64,000 nucleotides of DNA from positions 297,985 through 361,984 of the forward strand of contig NZ_NCEQ01000001.1 in the NCBI RefSeq assembly GCF_002280785.1. The letters run 5' to 3'. The translations under genes and the position numbers were made by a program. Positions 46,138-56,263 of the stretch are shown here, one piece after another; positions within the stretch are counted from its first letter, which is position 1; each line of letters begins with the position of its first letter. Source of the stretch: Brevundimonas subvibrioides (lineage in GTDB: Bacteria > Pseudomonadota > Alphaproteobacteria > Caulobacterales > Caulobacteraceae). The notes under the pieces were generated by a model. It did no database searches. It had not been told where the DNA came from and was given only the letters and a program-made list of their open reading frames with translations.

Positions 46138-47199
46138 CTAGGTGAAGTCGTTGAATGCCTTCAACAACTTCATCGTCGCGGTCATAGAGAGCTCGTCTCC
46201 CTTGTACCGGCATTCATATAGTCCCTGAAGGTTGGAAGGAAGAATCACGCCCTCTTCAACCAAGAGGACAAAGTTCTTCCCGTACAACGCCATCGCGGCA
46301 CCGATTTCGATGAGGACATTTCCGTTTATCTGCGGCTTTTCATTTCCATCCTTGTCGAACCAAATCTCGTCGATACCAACATGAATTACTGCCGCCTGGC
46401 AGCTACGCATGTCGTCCATCACCTTGTCTGGGACCGGCTTCGCTGAGGTTTCGCGTTCTTGCGCTATAATAGGTTCGAACTTTCCATAGGCCACGATCTC
46501 TTTGACCTGCGCAAGAATACCTTTGTCCTTGCCGTGAGTTATGAAGACCCGATTGCCTCTAGTTGCTTTGACGGGTGCCTCTAGTGGTTCATCCTCCGCT
46601 TCCGAAACTATTTCAAAGGCCGTTTCAGCTTCTCGGTCTTCACTCACGTCGCTTAGAACTGCCGCAGGTACCGCATCGGCCTTGGGTTCGTCCATGCGGA
46701 TATACTTCGCGCCAGATATGTCTTGAAGAATTCCGCAAAACTTAGCGTTGGCCACAGCAAGTTCTGAAAATTCATCAGCATGTTCTGCCGAAAGAGAGTA
46801 AGATCTTTCTAGCGTATTTTTGAGAAATTTAGCGTCTGGTAGCTTCTGTCGATTAAACTGTCGCCACAGTTTATCTATAATTTCCACATTTAAGCATGCT
46901 TGAACCTTACCCTGAAGGGCCTCGTCAAGATGAGTGGGCTTCGAAATCTTAAGTCCCAACTCCGTAGGCACGATGTTGTCAGCCTTTTCGGTTCCCAAGG
47001 TCAAACCGTACCAGCGAGAAGAACTCAAAAGGCGGCGGAACTCGCTGCTGCTTGGCGTTCGCCCGATGGCGTCAGCGACCAGAAGCCGATCCATGGGCTT
47101 ACTCGCGCCTTTGTCCACGATTGCGTTGATGATTATCAGCGCTTTTTCCAGAGTGTGGGGCGGGAACGGGCGTGAGGACGGGGTAGAAGTAGCGGCCAT
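46138..47199 (-). CDS. TIR-like-domain protein with N-terminal winged helix (possible defence gene)
   Basis: 353 residues. Residues 14-90 look like a winged-helix pair (SKPMDRLLVADAIGRTPSSS...WYGLTLGT). An acidic linker follows at 170-212. Residues 217-350 form a TIR-like domain of the Cap12/predicted nucleotide-binding type: RVFITHGKDKGI, FEPIIAQERETSAKPVPDKV, CQAAVIHVGIDE, VLIEIGAAMALYGKNFVLLVE. Such domains often hydrolyse NAD as effectors of anti-phage systems, but no nucleotide cyclase gene is next to it. The gene is much lower in GC than its neighbours, with many AT-ending codons, and lies exactly at the 3' end of broken thiC, signs of recent acquisition. Confidence 0.8.
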   Translation of the reverse strand: MAATSTPSSRPFPPHTLEKALIIINAIVDKGASKPMDRLLVADAIGRTPSSSEFRRLLSSSRWYGLTLGTEKADNIVPTELGLKISKPTHLDEALQGKVQACLNVEIIDKLWRQFNRQKLPDAKFLKNTLERSYSLSAEHADEFSELAVANAKFCGILQDISGAKYIRMDEPKADAVPAAVLSDVSEDREAETAFEIVSEAEDEPLEAPVKATRGNRVFITHGKDKGILAQVKEIVAYGKFEPIIAQERETSAKPVPDKVMDDMRSCQAAVIHVGIDEIWFDKDGNEKPQINGNVLIEIGAAMALYGKNFVLLVEEGVILPSNLQGLYECRYKGDELSMTATMKLLKAFNDFT

Positions 47200-47569
47200 T
47201 CTCGACGACTCTCATTTAGAACTGGGTTTCAGCTCACCACCCTATGCTTTTTAAGGAGTTTTGTCGAATCTCGCTCTTGAACCAAAGTGGATGAAGCTGA
47301 GAAAGCTGCTTTATGTTCTTGAAATATTCTGATATTTTGGGTTGAACGCCTGTGGGCGACTCTCATTTTCCGACAGCCTGATCCAACTTTGGCTCGGAGA
47401 AGTCTGAAGAATAGCGAGTCACCCATGGCGATCTCGATTTGTTCTGCTAGGCTTCGAGTCGGGTCATCACCCAGCCTTCGCTTGCGGCTTCGGCCATCCC
47501 AGCGCGCGCGGTTCGCACCTAGCGGATCGGGACGACGGACCTTCCGTCAGCAGCAAAGGAGAGTTCGCT
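47200..47569. other. Low-GC intergenic stretch upstream of the TIR-like gene
   Basis: No convincing gene. It is AT-richer than the rest of the window, like the adjacent TIR gene. AAATAT-TCTG-ATATTT near 47321 is a perfect short inverted repeat about 125 bp upstream of the TIR gene start and could be an operator. From 47450 on the composition returns to normal. Confidence 0.5.
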
Positions 47570-47707
47570 ATGACCGACAACGTCGGAGAGCGAGCGAAGT
47601 TGGTTGCGGTCCGCGCTTACGAGCGCTTCCGTTTCCGCCGGCTGGAAAAGGTGTGCGCGCACTTCCGCTCGTACCCTCACCAGTACGTCTTCGACTTCAT
47701 GAAGTGA
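47570..47707 (+). CDS. Small antitoxin-like protein
   Basis: 45 residues. A good Shine-Dalgarno (AAAGGAG) precedes the ATG at 47570. The product MTDNVGERAKLVAVRAYERF and the ending SYPHQYVFDFMK is small, basic and compact. It stands immediately before the remains of a zeta-toxin-type kinase gene, the position of the antitoxin in such pairs. I do not know the family, so its role is inferred from position. With the toxin broken it would now be an orphan. Confidence 0.6.
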   Translation: MTDNVGERAKLVAVRAYERFRFRRLEKVCAHFRSYPHQYVFDFMK

Positions 47708-47746
47708 GGTTTCGCAAACCTCAAGGGTGATGACCCACTTGATTAG

Positions 47747-47848
47747 GAGGAGCCCGTACGCTCCCTCGTCCTCCTCGCCGGTCCGAACGGGGCCGGTAAG
47801 ACCCCCTTCATCCACCGCGTCCTGCGTCAGCGGGCGGAGGCGTCGTGA
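47747..47848 (+). pseudogene. Zeta-toxin-type kinase, N-terminal remnant
   Basis: The frame gives RSLVLLAGPNGAGKTPFIHR, a Walker A motif in the context typical of zeta toxins (LAGPNGAGKTTF). An AGGAGG Shine-Dalgarno lies at the expected distance before a GTA where the start codon should be, so the start seems mutated; the threonine after GKT is also replaced by proline. After 33 codons the reading frame ends inside a palindromic repeat that begins at 47848. The rest of the gene is absent. Confidence 0.75.
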
Positions 47849-47979
47849 ATCCTCCCCCATCGGGGGAGGTGGCGCGGCGCGGCTTTGCGCCGTGACGGAG
47901 GGGGCCAGCCGCGCACACGGTGCCCGTATCGAGCCCCCTCCACCGCTTCGCGGTCCCCCTCCCCCGATGGGGGAGGAAT
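47848..47979. repeat. Palindromic repeat element, first of a tandem pair
   Basis: AATCCTCCCCCATCGGGGGA and TCCCCCGATGGGGGAGGAAT (AATCC/GGAAT ends nearly identical) bound 132 bp. The interior pairs GACGGAGGGGGC with GCCCCCTCCACCG. It cuts off the zeta-toxin remnant. Confidence 0.92.
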
Positions 47980-47989
47980 GCGCGACCCA

Positions 47990-48162
47990 AATCCTCCCCC
48001 ACAGGGGGAGGTGGCGCGGCGCGCCTTCGCGGCGTGACGGAGGGGGCCCGACGCGGACACGGGGCCTCGGCAAAGCCTGGCTGTGCCTGACGTCATAGAG
48101 CCGATGCGTGGTCGCCCCCCCTCCACCGCTTCGCGGTCCTCCTCCCCCTATGGGGGAGGATT
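47990..48162. repeat. Palindromic repeat element, second of a tandem pair
   Basis: AATCCTCCCCCACAGGGGGA at the left and TCCCCCTATGGGGGAGGATT at the right, same interior as the first copy (GGTGGCGCGGCGCG...GACGGAGGGGGCC) plus about 40 extra central bases. It ends 15 bp before the DUF559 gene. Confidence 0.9.
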
Positions 48163-48177
48163 TGCTACATTCCCGTC

Positions 48178-48564
48178 ATGGATGCGCCGCAGATCACCAT
48201 ACAGCGTGCCCGCGAACTCCGCCGGACGCTCACCCTGCCCGAGGTGATCCTGTGGCAGGCCCTGCGCGGTCGCCGCCTCGACGGCATACGCTTCCGGCGG
48301 CAGCACCCGGTCGGGCCGTACATCCTCGACTTCTATTGCGAGGAGGCGAAGCTGGCGGTCGAGGTGGACGGGTCGGGCCACGAGCACCCGGATCAGGGGC
48401 GTCATGACGACCGGCGGACAGAATGGCTGGGCCTGCGCGGCATCGGCGTCCTGAGGATCGCGGCGCGGGACGTGCTGGCAGATCTGGAAGGCGTTCTGGC
48501 CCGTCTCAAAGGGCAGGTGCGCAATCCTCCCCCTCTGGGGGAGGTGGCACGAAGCGAAGCGTAG
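48178..48564 (+). CDS. DUF559 domain protein (Vsr-like endonuclease fold)
   Basis: 128 residues. RARELRRTLTLPEVILWQALRGRRLDGIRFRRQHPVGPYILDFYC is the DUF559 signature; LAVEVDGSGHEHPDQGRHDDRRTEWL has the E-x-D core of a PD-(D/E)xK-like fold related to Vsr. Function is unknown. The gene starts directly after one palindromic repeat and runs into another: its last 14 residues (NPPPLGEVARSEA) come from the repeat, which supplies the stop. The natural C-terminus probably ended a few residues after LEGVLARLK. Confidence 0.85.
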   Translation: MDAPQITIQRARELRRTLTLPEVILWQALRGRRLDGIRFRRQHPVGPYILDFYCEEAKLAVEVDGSGHEHPDQGRHDDRRTEWLGLRGIGVLRIAARDVLADLEGVLARLKGQVRNPPPLGEVARSEA

Positions 48565-48653
48565 AGACGGAGGGGGCCAACCGCAAACACGGTATTCGCG
48601 GCCGCCCCCCTCCACCGCTTCGCGGTCGATGGCTCCCCCGTCGGGGGAGGAAT
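48523..48653. repeat. Palindromic repeat element overlapping the DUF559 3' end
   Basis: AATCCTCCCCCTCTGGGGGA and TCCCCCGTCGGGGGAGGAAT bound 131 bp, interior GACGGAGGGGGCC...GGCCGCCCCCCTCCACCG. The left arm is coding in the DUF559 gene. Confidence 0.9.
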
Positions 48654-48663
48654 AATCCCGCCA

Positions 48664-48724
48664 TACCCATCAACGGATCGTCCGAATCCGCCTTTGAAAT
48701 CAACGCCCGACTCTTTTGAGAGCC
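48664..48724 (+). promoter_or_regulatory. Conserved leader element, copy 1
   Basis: About 60 bp beginning ATACCCATCAACGGATCGTC and ending TTTTGAGAGCC. It recurs inverted at 57721-57786, and in both places lies just upstream of a helix-turn-helix gene. It contains the palindrome CGGA-TCG-TCCG, which looks like an operator. Copy 1 ends 61 bp before the ATG of the gene at 48786. Confidence 0.7.
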
Positions 48725-48785
48725 GTTTTACCCATCACCCCTGAAAACGGCCTCACACTGTTGCCCCTTCAACGGGAGCACAACC

Positions 48786-49352
48786 ATGACCGAGGACGAA
48801 CACTTCACCCCCACAGGCCTGCGCGCGGCGCCGCCCGACGTGTGGGACGCGGTTCGGGACGACTATCTGGCCGGGATGTCAGGGCCCGACTGTTGCCGGC
48901 GGCACGGGGTGACGCTGGCGGCGCTGCGGGCGCGGGCGTCGCGGCATGGATGGCGGCGGGCGGATCAGCCGTGGCGGCCGCCCCACACCCTGGATCCGTG
49001 GGACGAGGGGATGGAGCTGGAGGACAAGATCGGCGGCGACATGAACATGATCGACTTCGGCGACCTGCCCCATGTCGCCTCGTCGCGGATGGCGCGGGCG
49101 ATCCTGCGCGGCGACGCGGTCGCGGCCCTGCGCTGGCACCGGGTGCATCAACTGGTTCAGGAGGACGACGACGACCTGCGTCGCTGGATCGAGACGGAGG
49201 ACCTGCGCCAGCGCCGGGCCGAATGGGAGGCGGACCGCGACGCCCGGCTCGCGGCCGAGGACGAGGCCGAGGCCCTGGCTCAGGAGGCGCGCGACTCTGT
49301 CGACTCTGTCGAGTCTATTCTGGAGTCGCGCCCGGAGGACGCTGACCTCTGA
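48786..49352 (+). CDS. Helix-turn-helix protein of unknown function, paralogue 1
   Basis: 188 residues. The N-terminal HTH-like part VWDAVRDDYLAGMSGPDCCRRHGVTLAALRARASRHGWRRAD resembles transposase or small-terminase HTH domains. The centre DLPHVASSRMARAILRGDAVAALRWHRVHQLVQ and a highly charged helical tail follow. The same plan is found in the gene at 57091-57684, and the two share a leader element. A DNA-binding protein is likely; the target is unknown. A hairpin CCGTTTT...AAAACGG lies at 48723-48750 in its leader. Confidence 0.75.
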   Translation: MTEDEHFTPTGLRAAPPDVWDAVRDDYLAGMSGPDCCRRHGVTLAALRARASRHGWRRADQPWRPPHTLDPWDEGMELEDKIGGDMNMIDFGDLPHVASSRMARAILRGDAVAALRWHRVHQLVQEDDDDLRRWIETEDLRQRRAEWEADRDARLAAEDEAEALAQEARDSVDSVESILESRPEDADL

Positions 49353-49420
49353 AACCCGAACTGACTTGACGCAGGGGTCCTCGATCCGCGATCCCCAAGC
49401 CAGAGCCCGGAGCCAGACCC

Positions 49421-50095
49421 ATGCCGATCGACCGCGTTTCCGTCCTGAAAGCCCTCGAAGCCCAGGGCGTCTGCCCGGTCTTCTACAATCCCGACCCCGA
49501 GGTGGCGATGAACGTGATCCGCGCCTGTGCGCGCGGCGGAGCGCCGGTGATCGAGTTCACCAACCGGGGCGACTTCGCCGTCGACCTGTTCGCCGAGATC
49601 GCGAAGGAGCTGGGCCGGACGGATCCGGACATCATCCTGGGCATCGGCTCGGTGCTCGATGCGGGCACGGCGGCGATGTATCTGAACCGGGCGGCGCGGT
49701 TCGTGGTCTCGCCGGCGCTCGTGCCCGAGGTGGCGACGGTCTGCAACCGCCGGATGGTGGCCTATTTCCCTGGCTGCGGCTCGGTGCGCGACATCACCGA
49801 GGCGCACGCATTGGGCTGCGACATTATCAAACTGTTCCCCGGCGCCTCGGTCGGCGGGCCGGACTTCGTCAAGGCGGTCCTGGGGCCCATGCCCTGGACC
49901 AAGATCATGCCGACCGGCGGCGTCGACCCCGACGCCGGCTCCATCGCCAAATGGTTCGGCGCCGGGATCGTGGCGGCGGGCATGGGCTCAAAGCTCGTCA
50001 CCGATGCGGCGGTCAAGGCGGGCGACTGGGCCGGGATCGAGACCTCGGTCCGGGCCGCCGTGGATGCGGTGAAGGCGTTCCGGGCGGGAGTGTAA
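49421..50095 (+). CDS. eda: KDPG/KHG aldolase
   Basis: 224 residues. Hallmarks are GAPVIEFTNRGDFAVDLFAEI (catalytic-type Glu), ARFVVSPALVPEVATVCNRR, the Schiff-base lysine in CDIIKLFPGASVGG and KIMPTGGVDPDAGSIAKWF for phosphate binding. It splits 2-keto-3-deoxy-6-phosphogluconate to pyruvate and glyceraldehyde 3-phosphate in the Entner-Doudoroff pathway, or acts on the related hydroxyglutarate. No other pathway gene is adjacent. It is longer than the 200-213 residues of the E. coli type and belongs to the form common in alphaproteobacteria. Confidence 0.93.
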   Translation: MPIDRVSVLKALEAQGVCPVFYNPDPEVAMNVIRACARGGAPVIEFTNRGDFAVDLFAEIAKELGRTDPDIILGIGSVLDAGTAAMYLNRAARFVVSPALVPEVATVCNRRMVAYFPGCGSVRDITEAHALGCDIIKLFPGASVGGPDFVKAVLGPMPWTKIMPTGGVDPDAGSIAKWFGAGIVAAGMGSKLVTDAAVKAGDWAGIETSVRAAVDAVKAFRAGV

Positions 50096-50230
50096 TTCTC
50101 CCTCCCCTTCATGGGGAGGGTGGCTGAGCGAAGCGAAGTCGGGTGGGGTTCGTCCGTGCGAACTCACTATTCGGACCCCACCCGCGCTCGGCTCCGCCTC
50201 GCGGTCCCTCCCCATAAAGGGGAGGGAGAA
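50096..50230. repeat. Palindromic repeat element between eda and the OmpA lipoprotein gene
   Basis: TTCTCCCTCCCCTTCATGGG and the right arm CCATAAAGGGGAGGGAGAA bound 135 bp; interior GGGTGGGGTTCG...GGACCCCACCC also pairs. It fills the gap between two convergent genes and may terminate both. Confidence 0.88.
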
Positions 50231-50238
50231 GGTTCGGC

Positions 50239-50850
50239 CTAGCTCAGCACCACGATGGCCACGCGCCGGTTCTGGGCGCGGCCCTCGGCGGTGGTGTTGT
50301 CGGCGACCGGCGCCTCCTCGCCATAGGAGATGGTCGCCATCCGGTTCAGGGCGATGCCCTGGCGGCTCAGCGAGCGACGCACGGCCTCGGCCCGGGCGGC
50401 GCCCAGCTGGTCGTTATAGGCCTCGGGTCCGGCGGCGTCGGTATGGCCCTGGATCTCCAGGTAGACGTTGACGTTCTCGGCCTTCAGCCGGGTCGCCAGC
50501 TCGGTCAGACGGGCCTCGGCCTCGGGCGACAGGGCGTCGCGGTCGGAGGGGAATTTGACGGAGTCATCCGACAGGACGACCTCGTACATGAACTTGCCCT
50601 CGGCCAGCTGCTGGGCCGCGGTGGCGCGCTGCAGGGCGTCGTTGGCGGTGCCCGCGACCTCGGTCACCCGGGCGTCGGTGGCGTCGACGCGGCTGTCGAC
50701 CACGGCGACCTCCTCACGCACGAAACCGCGTGTGGCGACGCAGCCGCTGAGGATCAGGCCGGCGGCGAGGACGACGCCGGTCATCAGGACGGGGCGCAGG
50801 TTGGCGCGGGGGAAGGCGAGGGTCATCGAAGCGAGGGGGGACTGGATCAA
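50239..50850 (-). CDS. OmpA-family lipoprotein
   Basis: 203 residues if the TTG at 50850 is used, which has an AGGAG Shine-Dalgarno six bases upstream; the ATG at 50826 is the alternative. The signal LMTGVVLAAGLILSGC gives a lipidated cysteine. A short coiled segment (EEVAVVDSRVDATDARVTEV) precedes an OmpA-like peptidoglycan-binding domain: YLEIQGHTDAAGPEAYNDQL, GAARAEAVRRSLSRQGI and GRAQNRRVAIVV. It is a second Pal-like anchor in addition to the tol operon Pal. Divergent from the proline-rich TonB-like gene. Confidence 0.88.
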   Translation of the reverse strand: MIQSPLASMTLAFPRANLRPVLMTGVVLAAGLILSGCVATRGFVREEVAVVDSRVDATDARVTEVAGTANDALQRATAAQQLAEGKFMYEVVLSDDSVKFPSDRDALSPEAEARLTELATRLKAENVNVYLEIQGHTDAAGPEAYNDQLGAARAEAVRRSLSRQGIALNRMATISYGEEAPVADNTTAEGRAQNRRVAIVVLS

Positions 50851-51019
50851 GGGGATCTCCTGAGGGGCCGGTGCGCCACTTCCGAACGTCGCGCAGTTGT
50901 GATCAGGGTGGCGCCGAAAGGCCCAGGCATGACCGGCATGAGGCATGATTCCGGCACCTTGGCCGTAAGGATTGGGGCCAAGGCCGGCCTCGGGGCGGTC
51001 ACGATCCTGACGCGGGCGG

Positions 51020-51940
51020 GTGGTCTCTGGGGGCCTTTCCGACGCCCCCGCGTCGCCTCCGCAGGCCTGCCTGTTGCCTCCAAGCCCCGAAAGCCAAACG
51101 CGAAAACCTGCCCCGGAAACCGCGGCAACGCGGAGGTCCCGACGGGCCTGGCTGCCTGGGGCAGCAGTCAGCGCGGCGCTCCACATCGGCCTTCTGCTGG
51201 CCTTCCTGACCGTCGCCCCGACCCCGAAGATTTTTTCCGTGGAGCCCCCGCCCGAACCGATCATCGTCTCCCTGACCCCTCCTCCGCCGCCCCTGGCCGT
51301 CGCGGAACCCGACCCCCCGCCGGGCCCCGCCGAGCCGTCCCGGGCCGCCGAACCGCCCGCTCCGACCGCCCTCGCCCCGACCCCGCCGAGGCCCCGGCCG
51401 CCCGCCGCGCCGCGCCTCCCGCGCCCGGCCCCGCCCGAGGTCGAGCCCCTGTCTGTCGCCCCCGCCCCGCCGGGCCCGGCGCCCGCCCCTCCCCCCGCCG
51501 GCCTCACCCAGGCCCAGCTCGCCGGAGCGGCCACGGCGGGGTCCGGCTCGGGCGGCGGAGGGTCTGGAGAGGCCGGAGGCGGGGGCGGCCCGGGGATCGG
51601 AGCGGGCCGTTGCGACATGATCCAGCGGGTGCAGGACGCCCTGCGCGACAACCCCGGCGTGGTCGCCGCCGTCGGCCGCGCCCATCACGCCCTGCCCGCC
51701 TCCCGGCACGCCCTGCTGGTCTGGGACGGAGACTGGGTGATGAATCCGGGCGAGGAAGGCCGCGGCCTCGCGGGCCTGCGTCAGGCCATCGCCGTAGCCA
51801 TCGCCTTCGCTCCCGCGGCGTGTCGCCGCCAGTCGATGCGCGGTCTGGTCCTGCTGACCCTCGCCGAGGGCGCCGACAGCCCGCGCCTCGCCCTCGGACA
51901 GAGCCAGTGGCGCTGGTCGGACCTCACCGGCGCGCGCTGA
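51020..51940 (+). CDS. Proline-rich single-pass envelope protein (TonB/TolA-like architecture)
   Basis: 306 residues; the start at 51020 is not certain. A basic N-terminus and one membrane helix (GAAVSAALHIGLLLAFLTVA) are followed by about 110 residues rich in Pro/Ala (EPPPEPIIVSLTPPPPPL, RPRPPAAPRLPRPAPPEV), a Gly linker and a C-terminal domain of about 110 residues with two cysteines (GAGRCDMIQRVQDAL, APAACRRQSMRG). The layout is that of TonB or TolA, but the C-terminal domain (HALLVWDGDWVMNP, RQAIAVAIAFAPAACR) is not the usual TonB fold. It may connect the inner membrane to an outer-membrane partner. Confidence 0.75.
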   Translation: MVSGGLSDAPASPPQACLLPPSPESQTRKPAPETAATRRSRRAWLPGAAVSAALHIGLLLAFLTVAPTPKIFSVEPPPEPIIVSLTPPPPPLAVAEPDPPPGPAEPSRAAEPPAPTALAPTPPRPRPPAAPRLPRPAPPEVEPLSVAPAPPGPAPAPPPAGLTQAQLAGAATAGSGSGGGGSGEAGGGGGPGIGAGRCDMIQRVQDALRDNPGVVAAVGRAHHALPASRHALLVWDGDWVMNPGEEGRGLAGLRQAIAVAIAFAPAACRRQSMRGLVLLTLAEGADSPRLALGQSQWRWSDLTGAR

Positions 51941-51954
51941 GCGGATCGGGAATT

Positions 51955-51988
51955 GAAACCGGGCGCGGCCGTGTCCAGCCGCGCCCGG
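51955..51988 (-). terminator. Terminator-like hairpin after katG
   Basis: CCGGGCGCGGC and GCCGCGCCCGG form an 11-bp stem; on the minus strand it is followed by TTTCAATT. It lies 16 bp past the katG stop and equally serves the convergent gene. Confidence 0.75.
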
Positions 51989-52004
51989 TCATCTCACGCC
52001 GACC

Positions 52005-54275
<2,271 letters not shown>

Positions 54276-54322
54276 TTAAGTCGATTAAACTGATGGGCAG
54301 TATCGAGTAAGGTTATGGAGCG

Positions 54323-54357
54323 AAAAAGGGCGGCGGGATCGCTCCCGCCGCCCTTTG
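54323..54357 (-). terminator. Rho-independent terminator of the LVIVD gene
   Basis: AAAGGGCGGCGGGA and TCCCGCCGCCCTTT form a 14-bp stem with a small loop; on the minus strand a TTTTT run follows. It starts 19 bp after the stop codon. Confidence 0.88.
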
Positions 54358-54375
54358 CCTTCAAGGATCGAGCGC

Positions 54376-56220
54376 TTACGCCGCGAGCCGCTGCAGCACG
54401 CCCGACAGCGCCGTCATCCGCGCCTTGGTCGCCGCGCTGGCGTCTTCGGGCGCCGTCGCAAGAGCGGTCGCCAGATCACCCGCAGCGGCCTTGTCGGCCG
54501 AGCCCGAACGCCAGCCGGCGATCACCGCACGCACCCGCGCCTCGACGCCGTCCTCGATCGCATCGGTGCGCGCGAGTTGATCGACGTAGGAGGCCGCGAC
54601 GTCGGGGCTGTCGACCCACTCGATCTTCGTCTGGGTCTGCGGATTGATCTCGACGCTCATGATGGCCTCGGCGGCCGCGATCTCGGCCGCCGACAGGTCA
54701 TCGCTCGGAAGCAGTTTGAGCACATCCAGACCACGCGCGATCTCGCTGGAGTAGATGCGGCCGTTGAGCCAGTAGGCCGACCACGACCCGCCAACGTACA
54801 GCCGTTCGGCGCTCAGCGGACCCCGGTCGAAGAAGGCGATCTCGACCGGCTTCATCGCATCGGTGAAGTCCATGATCGAGATGCCGCCCTGATACCAGGA
54901 CTGGACCATCAGGTCGCGGCCCGGGACCGGGATGATGTTGCCGTTGTGGGCCACGCAGTTCTCGGTCGCGCCCTGCGCCGACGGCAGCTTGTGGAAGCTG
55001 CGGCCGGTCAGGGTGCGGTCGGCGATCGTGGCGATCATATTGGCGCCCCAGGTCGCCGGATCCTCGGCCGTGCAACGCGCGCCGATGCCGCCGCCCCACT
55101 CGTCGGTGAAGACCACCTTGTCGCCGGCGTTGTTGAAGGTCGCCGAATGCCAGTAGGCCATGTCGGGATCGAACATGTCCGACGTCCGCGCCGGGTTCTC
55201 CGGATCCGAAATGTCCAGCAGGATGCCGTTGCCGCTGCACGCGCCGCCCGCCAGGCCGATCTCCGGATAGACGGTGATGTCGTGGCACTGGTTGGTCTGG
55301 GCGGTGTTCTGGCTGGCGATGCCGGCGCGACCGCCGCGCCACAGGCCGGCGACGCGACCCGTTGTGCTGTCGGCGAAGATGCGCGGACGGTTCACCAGGG
55401 CGGCGTTCTCCGGATGGTCCAGCGGCACCTTGATCACGTCGATCGAGAACAGGGCCGTCTCGGGGTTCGTATCCGGCTGGCCGTCCGTGCAGATGTCCAG
55501 CTCGCCCGCCTTGCGCACGCTCGATGTGCCCTGGCCGTAGACGTACAGCACGTTGGGATCCGTCGGGTGCGGCAACAGGGTGTGGGTGTGCGAGCCGCGG
55601 CAGGTCTGGACGGCCGCGATCTGGCGCGGGGCGTTGAGGTCCGAGATGTCGAAGATGCGCACGCCGCGGAAGCGTTCGGCGTTGACCTCGCCCTCGTTGC
55701 CGCCGCCGCTGCAGTCCAGACGGCCGCGGTTCTCCTCGACCGACATGAACAGCAGGTCGCCGTGCACCGACACATCGCCCTGGCCGCCCGGGCAGACCAC
55801 CGACATCACCAGCCGGGGCGCGCCGTTCGACACGTCATAGGCGTTGAAGCCGTTGAAGTTGCCGACGAACAGCCGGCCGTTCGACATCGCCATGTCCGAG
55901 TTCGCCATGCCCAGGACGCTGAAGGCGTTGTTGCCCTCGGCCGCGGCCCGCATGGCGGCGCGCTCCTCGTCGGTCTTCGGCGGCGAGAACATGGTCTCCG
56001 GCGTGCCGAAGCCCGGCGCGTGCGGCGTGTGGCTTTCCAGCGCCATGCCGAGCGCCGCCTGTCCGGCGTCGTCGTATCCGGCCGACAGGCTCGAGCGCAC
56101 GTCGGCGGTAATGACCTGAAGCTCGCCCGGTCCCGACGACTGCTGCGCCGCCGCGGCGGCGGCCCCCAGCAGAACGCCCAGGGCGGCCACGGTGGAAAGC
56201 AGTGTCTTGCGCAGGGTCAT
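54376..56220 (-). CDS. Secreted LVIVD-type beta-propeller protein
   Basis: About 614 residues; GAGAG lies six bases before the ATG at 56220. A signal peptide (LSTVAALGVLLGAAAAAAQ) is followed by a large domain with repeated strand motifs typical of LVIVD proteins: SNGRLFVGNFNGFNAYDVSN, FRGVRIFDISDLNAPRQIAAVQT, GNGILLDISDPENPART and GGISIMDFTDAMKPVEIAFF. Several cysteines (VVCPGGQG, LDCSGGG, DICTDG, NQCHD) probably form disulfides. The C-terminus is helical. Binding or enzymatic role is unknown. It is followed by a terminator and preceded after 43 bp by the DUF305 gene; the two are probably co-transcribed. Confidence 0.85.
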   Translation of the reverse strand: MTLRKTLLSTVAALGVLLGAAAAAAQQSSGPGELQVITADVRSSLSAGYDDAGQAALGMALESHTPHAPGFGTPETMFSPPKTDEERAAMRAAAEGNNAFSVLGMANSDMAMSNGRLFVGNFNGFNAYDVSNGAPRLVMSVVCPGGQGDVSVHGDLLFMSVEENRGRLDCSGGGNEGEVNAERFRGVRIFDISDLNAPRQIAAVQTCRGSHTHTLLPHPTDPNVLYVYGQGTSSVRKAGELDICTDGQPDTNPETALFSIDVIKVPLDHPENAALVNRPRIFADSTTGRVAGLWRGGRAGIASQNTAQTNQCHDITVYPEIGLAGGACSGNGILLDISDPENPARTSDMFDPDMAYWHSATFNNAGDKVVFTDEWGGGIGARCTAEDPATWGANMIATIADRTLTGRSFHKLPSAQGATENCVAHNGNIIPVPGRDLMVQSWYQGGISIMDFTDAMKPVEIAFFDRGPLSAERLYVGGSWSAYWLNGRIYSSEIARGLDVLKLLPSDDLSAAEIAAAEAIMSVEINPQTQTKIEWVDSPDVAASYVDQLARTDAIEDGVEARVRAVIAGWRSGSADKAAAGDLATALATAPEDASAATKARMTALSGVLQRLAA

Positions 56221-56263
56221 GGACATCTCTCGGGTCTGGAGTTCGGGGTCTGGAGTTCGGGGT

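Noticed and set aside
47229..47426. 65-residue basic open frame upstream of the TIR-like gene
   Set aside because: No ribosome site, no recognisable features, and the low-GC DNA there looks like promoter sequence.
47848..48653. Regularly spaced repeats considered as a CRISPR array
   Set aside because: The repeats are long palindromes of 131-173 bp with related interiors, not short direct repeats with unique spacers, and no cas gene is near.
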